The notes below the pieces were generated by a model. It was not told the origin of the DNA. It was given only the letters and a program-made list of their open reading frames with translations, and ran no database searches. The translations under genes and the position numbers were made by a program. From an uncultured Gammaproteobacteria bacterium (GTDB taxonomy: Bacteria > Pseudomonadota > Gammaproteobacteria > Pseudomonadales > DT-91), in contig CAKMZU010000042.1 of the NCBI GenBank assembly GCA_929200485.1, positions 274-10,475 of the forward strand: a stretch of 10,202 bases of DNA. Reading direction: 5' to 3'. Below, piece after piece: positions 1 to 7,090 of the stretch (positions within the stretch are counted from its first letter, which is position 1; the number at the start of each line of letters is the position of its first letter).

Positions 1-1
1 G

Positions 2-898
2 TTTATCATCTATGCCTCGTTAACCGTTGTCTGCGCTTTAGCCTATTGGCTGGCAGGGATGACACCTTTTGATGCCATTGCACATAGTTTCTCAACGGTA
101 GCCATTGGCGGGTTTTCTACTCACGATGCCAGTATGGGCTTTTTTCAAAACCCATTAATTTGGGGCATTGCCTGCTTTTTTATGTTTATTTCAGGATTAA
201 ACTTCGCCCTGCATTTTTTTACCTGGAAGCGTTTTGAGTTTAAGCATTATCTGTCTGATTCAGAAGCCAAATTTTATTTCTTTTATATCCTCATAGCCAT
301 CGGTATTACCCTTTGGGTACTTTATCAGGCCGATATGTTTGATGACCGGCCACATTTTTATATGGAGGCCATCTTTCAGGTTGTATCTTTGGCAACCACC
401 ACCGGATTTACCACGACAGATTTTAGCCTGTGGCCTAGTTTTCTACCTATCTTTTTAATTTATTTAAGTATTATTGGTTGCTGCGCTGGATCAACTGGGG
501 GGGGTGTTAAGGTTATTCGCATTGTTTTAATGCTAAAAATGAGCGTTCGTGAATTACGCATGTTGATCCACCCGAATGCCATGATCCCCATAAAACTTAA
601 AAAGAAACGTGTCGGCAATGATGTTATCTCTGCGGTCTGGAGTTTTATTGCTGTTTATTGTGCTACCTACATCGTTTTGTTACTTGTTCTCCAAGCCTCG
701 GGGGTTGATTTTATCAGTGCGCATTCAGCAACGCTTTCCATGTTAAATAACCTAGGTCCAGGTTTGGGTAATGTTACTGCGCATTATTCTGAGCTCAATG
801 ATTTTGCTAAAGCCGTACTTTGCTTTGGTATGCTCTTAGGTAGATTGGAGATTTTTACCCTGCTGATTCTTTTTACACCAGGATTCTGGCAACGATAA
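2..898 (+). CDS. trkH: TrkH-family potassium uptake protein, C-terminal part (5' end outside window)
   Basis: Membrane subunit of the Trk K+ uptake system, which works with the cytoplasmic NAD-binding regulator TrkA. The frame is open from base 2, so the ATG at 59 is an internal methionine, not the start. About 298 residues are present of a family length near 480. Three of the four pore-loop filter segments can be read: GGFST at about residue 36 of the fragment, TTGFTTTD near 133 and NNLGPGLG near 249. The conserved CAGSTGGGVKVIR stretch lies near 161-173. Hydrophobic helices alternate with these loops, as expected for the 2TM-P fold. The protein ends FTPGFWQR, a normal TrkH tail. A run of eight G at 497-504 encodes part of STGGG without breaking the frame. 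In related gammaproteobacteria rsmB and trkA lie near this region of the origin flank, so they may be upstream. TrkH and the paralogue TrkI cannot be separated from this fragment. Confidence 0.95.
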   Translation, partial: FIIYASLTVVCALAYWLAGMTPFDAIAHSFSTVAIGGFSTHDASMGFFQNPLIWGIACFFMFISGLNFALHFFTWKRFEFKHYLSDSEAKFYFFYILIAIGITLWVLYQADMFDDRPHFYMEAIFQVVSLATTTGFTTTDFSLWPSFLPIFLIYLSIIGCCAGSTGGGVKVIRIVLMLKMSVRELRMLIHPNAMIPIKLKKKRVGNDVISAVWSFIAVYCATYIVLLLVLQASGVDFISAHSATLSMLNNLGPGLGNVTAHYSELNDFAKAVLCFGMLLGRLEIFTLLILFTPGFWQR

Positions 899-965
899 AC
901 ATACGATTCGTCAATCTAACCGCTTTTTGAACTTTTTCTCTTATCTAACCTGTTAACTCTATCTT

Positions 966-996
966 GCGATAACGCCGTTATTGCGGCGGCCGCCGG
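966..996. repeat. Hairpin followed by GC-rich palindrome downstream of trkH
   Basis: GCGATAAC (966-973) and GTTATTGC (977-984) pair around a GCC loop, with one G-T wobble in the 8-bp stem. The perfect 12-bp palindrome CGGCGGCCGCCG (984-995) overlaps the hairpin's last base. No T run follows, so a standard rho-independent terminator is unlikely. A REP-like structured element or 3'-end processing/stability hairpin for the trkH message is possible. The structure is seen directly; the role is inferred. Confidence 0.45.
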
Positions 997-1029
997 AAAA
1001 TTTCTCCTAATCTTTAGAGGCAACAAACG

Positions 1030-1128
1030 ATGAAAATATTGTTTGGATTATTCATTTCTCCGCCATATAGCTTGCTATCTACGGGTGCAGATGGCGATTT
1101 ATGCAACACCGACCCAACCTATTTGTGA
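1030..1128 (+). CDS. Possible small ORF (32 residues), unrecognised
   Basis: An ATG at 1030 opens a 32-codon frame ending in TGA at 1126-1128. A Shine-Dalgarno-like TAGAGG (1015-1020) sits 9 nt upstream, which is good spacing. The product begins MKILFGLFIS, short and hydrophobic, then turns polar (GADGDLCNTDPTYL). It resembles the beginning of a membrane or exported protein that stops early. It could be a real small peptide, a truncated relic, or chance. I do not recognise it. The only support is the ribosome-binding site and its position in the accessory spacer. Confidence 0.25.
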   Translation: MKILFGLFISPPYSLLSTGADGDLCNTDPTYL

Positions 1129-1216
1129 GCTTAGGCACCATAGCTCAGAGGTCTGAATATCAATTGTTTTACATATTGCAACCTTAACTGCTACAGGAAG
1201 CAAATAATCCCCTTCA

Positions 1217-2344
1217 TCATTTTATGGTGGACTCTTTCTTACACTCATCTTGAATGACCAACGGGATTGTCCCTGTATAGTTCATTTCGATAGTTTTTTC
1301 TACCTGAATAGAGGAACCTTGTACTATTCTATGCACAGTACTCCGAGCTTCTGAAAGTATGTCTTTTAAACGATTCTCCTTCTCATTCCTTCTCTTATCT
1401 AACTTTTCTTTTCGGTCACTTCTTCTTTGTCTCTTTATCTCTCGGTCTCGTGCTCGCTCGCCTTGAAACAAAGCTCTTCTTTGTTCAATATTTGATCGAA
1501 TCGATGGGTAAACTCTCTCTCTTTCAGCCAATTCTCTTGCATATTGATCATGAGACATAGCACTTACAGTACTACCCTTCATATTACGAAATGGCCTAAA
1601 CAATTCTGGGTTCCATCTTCTCATCTGATCCAAATCAACTGCAAACAAGCTTAAGGGATAATTATTCTCTTCAGTGTCATATCCATAGTCATTAGAATCA
1701 TACGAGCTATCTGAATCATACGAGCTATCTGAATCATCAGAGGAATCACTTCCTTCTAGATTTTCTATCAATGATAGAGGTTTACTGCCATCAACTGGAA
1801 AATTTGATGTATCTTCTTTAAATTTTTTCAAAGAATGGATATCCGTTTTTCTAATATCTTCATAGTTAATAATTAAGCAACCTGGTTCTAGTTGATTACC
1901 AATTAACGCAAAATATATGCTTACAGGTGATAAACGGCCACGTTTTAAAATTTTCTGTGAAGTAAAGAAATGCCCGCTCTCATGAATGAAAGGTTTGGTT
2001 TCTAAATTGCTAACTTTAATTTCATCGCAAAAAAAAGGGTGGGTTGGTATTTTTGTAGGTATGTCTCCTCTATACGGATATTTTAACTCAGCATTGGATA
2101 CATCTTCTATAACGGAATATTTTTTAGACAAAAAATACTTATGCGCTTTATTAACTAATCCTTGTTTATGAAAATCATTTTCTACCCAAGTTTTTAAAAA
2201 TTCTAAATCGCCACAACCAATACAAGCCTCTTCATTTTCATTATTCACCATAGATTGGGCAGTAATTACATGAAAACTTATAAAAAATAGCACTGTATAT
2301 ATCTGCTTATATATTGAGCCTGAATAGACAAATATCATATTCAA
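1217..2344 (-). CDS. Orphan, probably exported protein with HExGH motif, Ser/Asp repeats and charged helix
   Basis: Unrecognised protein of 375 residues. The start is TTG at 2344 (TTG AAT ATG): the Shine-Dalgarno sequence AAGAGG (2358-2353) is 8 nt from TTG but 14 nt from the in-frame ATG at 2338. Residues 1-29 look like a signal peptide, with K13, a hydrophobic core at 16-27 and a plausible cut after A29. After that come a CxxC (C41, C44), then IHESGHFF with H121, E122 and H125, matching the zinc-metallopeptidase HExxH pattern. A Ser/Asp/Tyr-rich tract (about 199-226) carries repeated SSYDSD units. A very Arg/Lys/Glu-rich stretch (about 268-335) probably forms a long charged helix or coiled coil. 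No further membrane helix is seen. Its low GC and its position within a conserved core-gene block suggest horizontal acquisition. It may be an exported enzyme or effector, but no function can be assigned. The reading frame itself is well supported by length and ribosome-binding site. Confidence 0.7.
   Translation of the reverse strand: MNMIFVYSGSIYKQIYTVLFFISFHVITAQSMVNNENEEACIGCGDLEFLKTWVENDFHKQGLVNKAHKYFLSKKYSVIEDVSNAELKYPYRGDIPTKIPTHPFFCDEIKVSNLETKPFIHESGHFFTSQKILKRGRLSPVSIYFALIGNQLEPGCLIINYEDIRKTDIHSLKKFKEDTSNFPVDGSKPLSLIENLEGSDSSDDSDSSYDSDSSYDSNDYGYDTEENNYPLSLFAVDLDQMRRWNPELFRPFRNMKGSTVSAMSHDQYARELAERERVYPSIRSNIEQRRALFQGERARDREIKRQRRSDRKEKLDKRRNEKENRLKDILSEARSTVHRIVQGSSIQVEKTIEMNYTGTIPLVIQDECKKESTIK
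1695..1738 (-). repeat. 18-bp tandem repeat in the Ser/Asp tract of the orphan gene
   Basis: GAATCATACGAGCTATCT occurs twice back to back (1695-1712 and 1713-1730) without a mismatch, followed by a partial third copy (1731-1738). Eighteen bases equal six codons, so gain or loss of a unit keeps the frame and only changes the length of the SSYDSD-type spacer. The tract separates the HExGH-containing half of the protein from its charged C-terminal helix. Confidence 0.85.
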
Positions 2345-2352
2345 AACTAATA

Positions 2353-2358
2353 CCTCTT
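2353..2358 (-). promoter_or_regulatory. Ribosome-binding site that sets a TTG start for the orphan gene
   Basis: On the minus strand the sequence reads TAAGAGGT, close to the anti-16S complement. AAGAGG ends 8 nt before TTG at 2344 and 14 nt before ATG at 2338. Spacing favours the TTG, which adds two residues to the signal-peptide n-region. Confidence 0.55.
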
Positions 2359-2374
2359 AGCATTTTCATAATTC

Positions 2375-2423
2375 AATATTAATCTAGAGAATCAATATTC
2401 ATAAATGTTCCACGAATATTCAT
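2375..2423. promoter_or_regulatory. Phased AATATT(CAT) repeats upstream of the orphan gene, possible operator
   Basis: AATATTCAT occurs at 2394-2402 and again at 2415-2423, exactly 21 bp apart, or two helical turns. A further AATATT at 2375-2380 is 19 bp away. They lie 30-80 bp upstream of the TTG start, where a promoter and operator are expected. The DNA here is so AT-rich that chance recurrence is possible. Regulatory use is inferred. Confidence 0.3.
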
Positions 2424-2462
2424 GAAAAATATACTTAGTAAATATAAAAAAATATATTTAAG

Positions 2463-2671
2463 CCGACTTTCGTCCAAACTTATAAAGTGAATTTAGTATT
2501 TTATAGCAAACAGTCTACTTTTCTCTAAATTCAGTAAAATCCAATTTAAATCAAAGCATTAACAATTTCATGTGATTCCACTCAAACACACAAAGGATCG
2601 TCATGATTTAAGTTAGGCAAATGGGTAGAAATTAATCATGGTGCCTCTTGAAAATTCCTGGCGAAAGTCGG
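2463..2671. mobile_element. 209-bp segment bounded by 10-bp inverted repeats (MITE-like candidate)
   Basis: CCGACTTTCG (2463-2472) and its exact reverse complement (2662-2671) bound the segment. Allowing one inserted base, similarity extends outward to TTAA on both sides and inward by two or three bases. TTAA could be a target duplication or part of the ends. Inside are two dyads: TGAATTTAG/CTAAATTCA (2488-2496, 2525-2533) and CATGATT/AATCATG (2602-2608, 2634-2640). No coding capacity for a transposase exists. This fits a small non-autonomous element or IS remnant. A single copy cannot prove mobility, and I do not recognise the ends as a known IS family. Confidence 0.4.
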
Positions 2672-2911
2672 TTAACGTCCACCAACCAACACGAAAGCAT
2701 ATATAGCGAGACGTTGCTGAAAACATAAAGTATTACAACAACCATTGCCTTCATTCAGCTAATGGTGATGAGAGGCCTGTTAAGTGAAAGCAGGACTATT
2801 ATAGTACTGCCCAAAACGATGGAATGTTCGCTTGCGAACCTTTCATTGGATTCGTAGCCAACAAACGAAGCGCGTTACTAATGTATAAACAACTAACCGT
2901 GAAAATTCTCA

Positions 2912-2951
2912 AGTTTTAGTTTCCAGTTTTAGTTAACCTGAACACTCAGGT
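2912..2951. repeat. 10-bp direct repeat next to a 6-bp hairpin
   Basis: AGTTTTAGTT occurs at 2912-2921 and 2925-2934 (13-bp offset). It is followed by a hairpin ACCTGA/TCAGGT (2936-2941, 2946-2951) with loop ACAC. This lies about 70-110 bp beyond the stop of the LpxL-type gene. The hairpin lacks a T tail in either direction, so a terminator is not supported. Confidence 0.35.
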
Positions 2952-3022
2952 AAAGCCTATTCCCTAAAACAGGCCATCACTATACTCATACACGAACGAT
3001 ATATTATTTCCAGACCCAACTA

Positions 3023-3922
3023 TTAACGCTTATAAATTGCCCGTTTGCCATGGCGGTTATATCTAAACCGCTTATAAATCCACTGATATTGTTCAGGTGC
3101 TATGGCAATTAACGATTCCACTGTTTTGTTCATCGCTCGTGCCGACACCTCCTCATCGTTTGAATAGATTCCTTCATCTGCGGGCCGGTAAACAATAGTA
3201 AATTCACCATTAGGCTCTCTTTTAGCAAAACAACCAATGGCTTGCGCCCCTGTTTTCTTTATCAGATTACTGACTAATGTCATTGTTGCTACTTCTTCAC
3301 CGAAAAAATCAACATACACACAGCCATTGCGGCCATCTGGAACCTGGTCAGGTAAAATACCTATTGTCTTGACTCGCTTTAATGCCTTAAATAAAGCTAA
3401 TACCCCTTTTTTATTGGTCGGAACTAAATGAGCGCCGCTTCCTTCCCGCGCTTTATGCAATTTATGATTGACTGTAGCGATACGACCCGGTTTAAAAAGG
3501 CTGGTTAAGTCATAGTCTTGTCCCACTTTAAGCCCTAAAAACTCCCAATTTCCCAGATGAGGTGATAAGAAAATAACACCTCTACCTTTAGATAAAGCGT
3601 CATCAACAAAATGCTGTCCATCAATATTGGTGACTTTTTTTAAACTTTTTTCACTACTTTTAACTAAAACATAAGGAAATTCGAAAAATGTTTTCAGCGT
3701 TTCTTTGATTGAATCCTTACCCAATTTTTTGCGCTCTGATTCACTCAAGCTTGGGTAACAAAGACGGATATTAATTTCTGTGATTCGTCGAAACTCGGTT
3801 TTCCCCAGCCACAATATTTGGGTGACAATGGGTACAACAAACCGATGCCAAATAGGCTGTGGAATAGCAGCCAATAGTGTAATAAGTCCACTTAGCAGAG
3901 CAGATTGTTCATTTTTTTTCAT
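3023..3922 (-). CDS. LpxL/HtrB-family acyltransferase (lipid A or lysophospholipid)
   Basis: Member of the lipid A biosynthesis acyltransferase family. These inner-membrane enzymes transfer a secondary fatty acid onto Kdo2-lipid A precursors or related lipids at the cytoplasmic face. Counting from ATG at 3922 gives 299 residues, the usual family size. A hydrophobic N-terminal segment (about 9-40) is followed by INIRLCYPSLSESER, typical of the family. The catalytic HLGNWE (H122, E127; HX4E), the PDQxPDG region (about 192-197) and the C-terminal QYQWIYKRFR (278-287) follow. The frame stays open to 4183, but those extra residues overlap glyQ and have no family character; methionines at 4039 and 4024 are less likely alternatives. 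A weak TAAGA precedes the chosen ATG. The gene is divergent from glyQ, as for the HtrB-type gene in Pseudomonas. Whether the acceptor is lipid A or another lysolipid cannot be decided from sequence alone. Confidence 0.88.
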   Translation of the reverse strand: MKKNEQSALLSGLITLLAAIPQPIWHRFVVPIVTQILWLGKTEFRRITEINIRLCYPSLSESERKKLGKDSIKETLKTFFEFPYVLVKSSEKSLKKVTNIDGQHFVDDALSKGRGVIFLSPHLGNWEFLGLKVGQDYDLTSLFKPGRIATVNHKLHKAREGSGAHLVPTNKKGVLALFKALKRVKTIGILPDQVPDGRNGCVYVDFFGEEVATMTLVSNLIKKTGAQAIGCFAKREPNGEFTIVYRPADEGIYSNDEEVSARAMNKTVESLIAIAPEQYQWIYKRFRYNRHGKRAIYKR

Positions 3923-3973
3923 AAAATATCTTAAAAACGGGGCATTATTGCTGAAGTTCTGGCCGACAAAGGA

Positions 3974-3979
3974 TATAAT
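3974..3979 (+). promoter_or_regulatory. Candidate -10 element for glyQS
   Basis: A perfect TATAAT lies 87-92 bp upstream of the glyQ GTG, within the 143-bp gap to the divergent acyltransferase gene. The best -35-like strings (TTGCTG at 3948-3953, or GCTGAA at 3950-3955) are weak or off-spaced. No T-box or other leader riboswitch was recognised. The same AT-rich patch could also serve the divergent gene. Confidence 0.4.
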
Positions 3980-4065
3980 TTTTCGTTTTATTTGTCTCGA
4001 CTGTTTTGTGTCTACAAACCGCATATTCATCAGACTCATTTGCAATTGTAATTTAAGGTGAAAAG

Positions 4066-5016
4066 GTGTCTTCTTCAACTGTCCTAACCTTTCAGGATCT
4101 TGTTCTTGCTCTCCAATCCTATTGGGCTGAGCAAGGCTGCGTTGTTCTCCAACCACTCGATATGGAAGTGGGCGCAGGAACATTCCACCCAGCTACCTTT
4201 CTTCGCGCTATTGGCCCTGAAACCTGGAATGCTGCCTATGTACAACCAAGCCGCAGACCCACCGATGGCCGCTATGGCGAGAACCCTAACCGTCTTCAGC
4301 ATTACTATCAGTTTCAAGTCGTGATGAAGCCTTCACCAGATAATTTGCAGGAACTCTATTTAGACTCCTTAAAGCATTTAGGCATCGATCCTTTAGTCCA
4401 TGATGTACGGTTTGTTGAGGATAATTGGGAATCACCCACGCTTGGTGCATGGGGATTGGGTTGGGAGGTTTGGCTAAATGGCATGGAAGTTACCCAGTTT
4501 ACCTACTTCCAGCAAGTCGGCGGCCTTGAATGTTATCCTGTCACCGGAGAAATCACTTATGGGCTTGAACGTATTGCAATGTACTTGCAGGGCGTAAACA
4601 GCATATATGATCTTATCTGGGCTGAAGGCCCTGAAGGCAAAGTCACTTATGGCGATGTATTCCATCAAAATGAAGTTGAAATGTCAGCCTTCAATTTCCA
4701 ACATGCGGATGTCGATTTTCTTTTTCAAAGCTTCGATCATTACGAAAAGAGCTGCCAATCATTAATTGAAAATAAACTGCCTTTACCTGCTTATGAGATG
4801 GTGATGAAAGCCTCTCACACCTTTAATTTACTCGATGCTAGAAAAGCTATTTCTGTCACTGAGCGGCAACGATTTATCCTACGTGTTAGAAATCTAGCCA
4901 AAGAAGTTGCCCATTGTTATTTCGATTCAAGACTCGCGCTCGGCTTCCCTTTAGCTGAAGCGTCCGTTAAAGAATATGTGTTGAATCAACTATCATCTGA
5001 GAAGAAAGCCTCATGA
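4066..5016 (+). CDS. glyQ: Glycyl-tRNA synthetase alpha subunit
   Basis: Alpha chain of the bacterial alpha2beta2 glycyl-tRNA synthetase, a class II enzyme. It carries the catalytic domain that activates glycine with ATP and, with GlyS, charges tRNA-Gly in the cytoplasm. The start is GTG at 4066 with AAGG (4055-4058) 7 nt upstream; the product then reads [12 protein letters not shown]. The 316 residues match the normal length. Near-invariant family stretches are clear: [14 protein letters not shown] (about 39-52), [17 protein letters not shown] (about 60-76), [24 protein letters not shown] (about 127-150), [15 protein letters not shown] and [12 protein letters not shown]. No interruption or substitution in these motifs is seen. 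Its last four bases, ATGA, overlap the glyS start, indicating translational coupling and one operon. Confidence 0.98.
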   Translation: MSSSTVLTFQDLVLALQSYWAEQGCVVLQPLDMEVGAGTFHPATFLRAIGPETWNAAYVQPSRRPTDGRYGENPNRLQHYYQFQVVMKPSPDNLQELYLDSLKHLGIDPLVHDVRFVEDNWESPTLGAWGLGWEVWLNGMEVTQFTYFQQVGGLECYPVTGEITYGLERIAMYLQGVNSIYDLIWAEGPEGKVTYGDVFHQNEVEMSAFNFQHADVDFLFQSFDHYEKSCQSLIENKLPLPAYEMVMKASHTFNLLDARKAISVTERQRFILRVRNLAKEVAHCYFDSRLALGFPLAEASVKEYVLNQLSSEKKAS

Positions 5017-7085
5017 GCTATCCATTATTTGTTGAACTAGGCTGTGAAGAACTACCACCTATTGCCTTAAAAGACTTATCCAATGCTTTTGCTACAAGCT
5101 TTATTGATCAACTAACCGCTGCTAAATTTTCTATAGGCGAAAGCGATATTTTTGCAACTCCTCGTCGCATCGGCTTTATTATTCACAACGTTTCTGAATC
5201 TCAACCAGATCAGCGCATTGAAAAGCTAGGCCCTAATGTCGCCGCTGCGTTTGATGATGAAGGCAAGCCAAAACCTGCAGCTCTTGGGTTTGCAAAATCC
5301 TGTGGTGTTAGCATTGATCAAATTGAACGAGTAGACACCGATAAAGGTCAGCGTTTGGCTTACACGCTAAGTAAAAAAGGGCAGACGCTACAATCCTGCT
5401 TCCAAGCCTTCTTAGATGAAGCAATCAAATCGTTACCGATTCCAAAGCGTATGCGATGGGGCTCTTCTCGTGAAGAATTCGCACGGCCTACCCATTGGCT
5501 TTGCTGCCTCTACAATGATGAAGTCATCGAAGCTTCCGCAACCGGTATTGCTTCTGACAATATGACTCAGGGGCATCGTTTTCACGCACCTGAACGCTTT
5601 GCTGTTTCAACATCTGACTATGTAAGCGCTCTTGAACAACGTAAGGTTATACCTTCTTTCAGCAAACGCCGAGATATGATTAAAGAGGGTATTTTAACAA
5701 CAGCCAAATCTATCAATGGCCATGCTCAAATTTCAGATAAGTTGCTTGATGAAGTCACAGCCCTTGTGGAGTGGCCTGTACCCTTATTAGGTAAATTCGA
5801 AGAAAGTTTCCTTGAAGTGCCAAAAGAAGCGTTGATTTCCAGCATGGAATCCCATCAAAAGTACTTTCATTTATTAGATTCATCAGGCAATCTAATGCCT
5901 TATTTCATCACTATTTCTAACATTAGCAGTACAAACTCAGATGTTATCATTGAAGGCAACGCACGTGTTATTCGTCCTCGCCTTGCGGATGCAGCTTTCT
6001 TTTTTTCAGAAGATAAAAAAACGCCGTTGGCTGATCGAGTTGATGATCTTAAATCCGTCACATTCCAGCATAAGCTAGGTTCCCTGTATGATAAGAGCCA
6101 ACGAATTAAAACCCTTGCCATGTATATTGCCCAGTGCATTTCAGCAGACGTAACACTGGCAGGAAGAGCAGCAGAATTATGCAAAACGGATCTACTAACG
6201 GATATGGTAGGGGAGTTTCCTGACCTACAAGGCATTATGGGTAAATATTATGCAGCCTGTGCAAATGAACCTCAAGAAGTGGCTGATGCCCTATTTGAGC
6301 AGTACCTACCTAAGTCTTTCGACGATGAGAATTTACCGCGAACGTTAGTTGGTCAAAGCATAGCCATTGCAGATAGAGCAGATACGTTAGTTGGTATATT
6401 TTCCATTGGCGCTGAGCCAACAGGTAACAAAGACCCGTTTGGCTTAAGACGAGCAAGCCTCACTCTGCTAAAAATTATTCTCCACTTTAATTTACCCATT
6501 GATTTAAAAACACTCTTTACAAAAAGCGCTGAAACCTTGCCAATTGATCTTCAGCCATTCGAGATTAGTAAGGCTTTAGACTACACATTAGACCGCTTCA
6601 AGTCTGTCTATACGAACCAGGGCATTCGTACAGAAGTCTATTTGGCTGTAACAGATTCTGATCTAAGCTCCCCTTGTGACATAGACGCTAGAATTCTAGC
6701 ATTAGATGCTTTTGATAAAACACAAGCTTGTGAGTCTTTAGCGAAAGCCAACAAGCGGGTTGTAAACCTCCTATCAAAAAATGCAGATGCTGTGGATAAT
6801 TCTGTGGTTATTAACCCTGAACTGTTTCAGGAATCAGCAGAACAAGACTTATTTAAAGCAATTCAATCACTTGAAAACCCTTATAGTGACGCTGTCTCTA
6901 ACGCTGATTACGCTGCAGCACTTAACCTGCTATCGAGCCTTAAAGAGCCTGTGGATAACTTTTTTGATCAAGTGATGATAATGGTTGATGATGCTGAATT
7001 AAAGGCTAATCGCCTGTGTATTTTGCATAAACTAAAAACACTATTTACTTCTATTGCTAATATCGCCTTACTATCAAAATCTTAG
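5013..7085 (+). CDS. glyS: Glycyl-tRNA synthetase beta subunit
   Basis: Beta chain of the tetrameric glycyl-tRNA synthetase. It binds tRNA-Gly and is required for aminoacylation by GlyQ. The 690 residues are the usual size. The N-terminus has the typical [12 protein letters not shown] and the TPRRIGFII segment (about 48-56). The [18 protein letters not shown] stretch lies near residues 146-163. The HD-like region holds [14 protein letters not shown] (about 398-411), and [12 protein letters not shown] follows near 472. The C-terminus ends in an anticodon-binding (DALR-type) domain with [15 protein letters not shown] (about 645-659). The start ATG overlaps the glyQ stop by 4 bp. No frameshift is seen. 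Transcription may continue into the plsC-type gene, since no strong terminator separates them. Confidence 0.98.
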   Translation: MSYPLFVELGCEELPPIALKDLSNAFATSFIDQLTAAKFSIGESDIFATPRRIGFIIHNVSESQPDQRIEKLGPNVAAAFDDEGKPKPAALGFAKSCGVSIDQIERVDTDKGQRLAYTLSKKGQTLQSCFQAFLDEAIKSLPIPKRMRWGSSREEFARPTHWLCCLYNDEVIEASATGIASDNMTQGHRFHAPERFAVSTSDYVSALEQRKVIPSFSKRRDMIKEGILTTAKSINGHAQISDKLLDEVTALVEWPVPLLGKFEESFLEVPKEALISSMESHQKYFHLLDSSGNLMPYFITISNISSTNSDVIIEGNARVIRPRLADAAFFFSEDKKTPLADRVDDLKSVTFQHKLGSLYDKSQRIKTLAMYIAQCISADVTLAGRAAELCKTDLLTDMVGEFPDLQGIMGKYYAACANEPQEVADALFEQYLPKSFDDENLPRTLVGQSIAIADRADTLVGIFSIGAEPTGNKDPFGLRRASLTLLKIILHFNLPIDLKTLFTKSAETLPIDLQPFEISKALDYTLDRFKSVYTNQGIRTEVYLAVTDSDLSSPCDIDARILALDAFDKTQACESLAKANKRVVNLLSKNADAVDNSVVINPELFQESAEQDLFKAIQSLENPYSDAVSNADYAAALNLLSSLKEPVDNFFDQVMIMVDDAELKANRLCILHKLKTLFTSIANIALLSKS

Positions 7086-7090
7086 TTTCT

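Larger units (their letters stand above)
899..1216. other. Intergenic region downstream of trkH
   Basis: This 318-bp spacer separates trkH from the convergent orphan gene. It holds a hairpin and GC-rich palindrome at 966-996 and a possible small ORF at 1030-1128. A short tRNA-like A-box string lies at 1141-1151. I see no classical hairpin plus T-run terminator for either flanking gene. The composition is mixed, with a GC-rich knot in otherwise AT-rich DNA. Confidence 0.6.
2345..3022. other. Long AT-rich intergenic region with repeats between the orphan gene and the LpxL-type gene
   Basis: No convincing gene is seen in these 678 bp; the longest frames I followed are only about 20 codons. The part next to the orphan gene is extremely AT-rich: 2341-2460 has 23 G or C in 120 bases. 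From left to right it holds AATATT-type repeats upstream of the orphan gene, a segment bounded by inverted repeats (2463-2671), a short dyad at 2826-2839, and a direct repeat plus hairpin at 2912-2951. No clear terminator for the LpxL-type gene, which ends at 3023, was found. Confidence 0.6.

Noticed and set aside
1134..1160. tRNA-like string GGCACCATAGCTCAGAGG
   Set aside because: It resembles the 5' end and A box of a tRNA, but no closing D stem, anticodon arm, T-loop (GGTTCGAAT) or acceptor complement follows. At most it is a fragment.
1986..2171. Plus-strand frame of 61 codons antisense to the orphan gene
   Set aside because: No family resemblance or supporting context; it lies fully within the longer, better supported minus-strand gene.
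2472..2618. Integron attC-like pair (GTCCAAAC near 2472 and GTTAGGC at 2612-2618)
   Set aside because: GTTAGGC matches the attC core, but the upstream partner is imperfect, the typical L boxes were not found and there is no integrase or cassette array in the window.
2638..2706. Short plus-strand frame of 22 codons starting MVPLENSW
   Set aside because: It crosses the right inverted repeat and has no convincing ribosome-binding site or recognisable product. Too short to claim.
2826..2839. Dyad GTTCGC-TT-GCGAAC as a terminator for the LpxL-type gene
   Set aside because: The two-base loop is too small for a good hairpin, it has no T tail and it lies about 180 bp from the stop codon.
3923..4183. 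N-terminal extension of the LpxL-type frame up to 4183
   Set aside because: It overlaps the glyQ start and coding sequence on the opposite strand, has no LpxL-family character and would make the protein about 87 residues too long.
4084..4317. Minus-strand frame opposite the 5' part of glyQ
   Set aside because: A shadow of the highly conserved glyQ coding sequence with no independent support.
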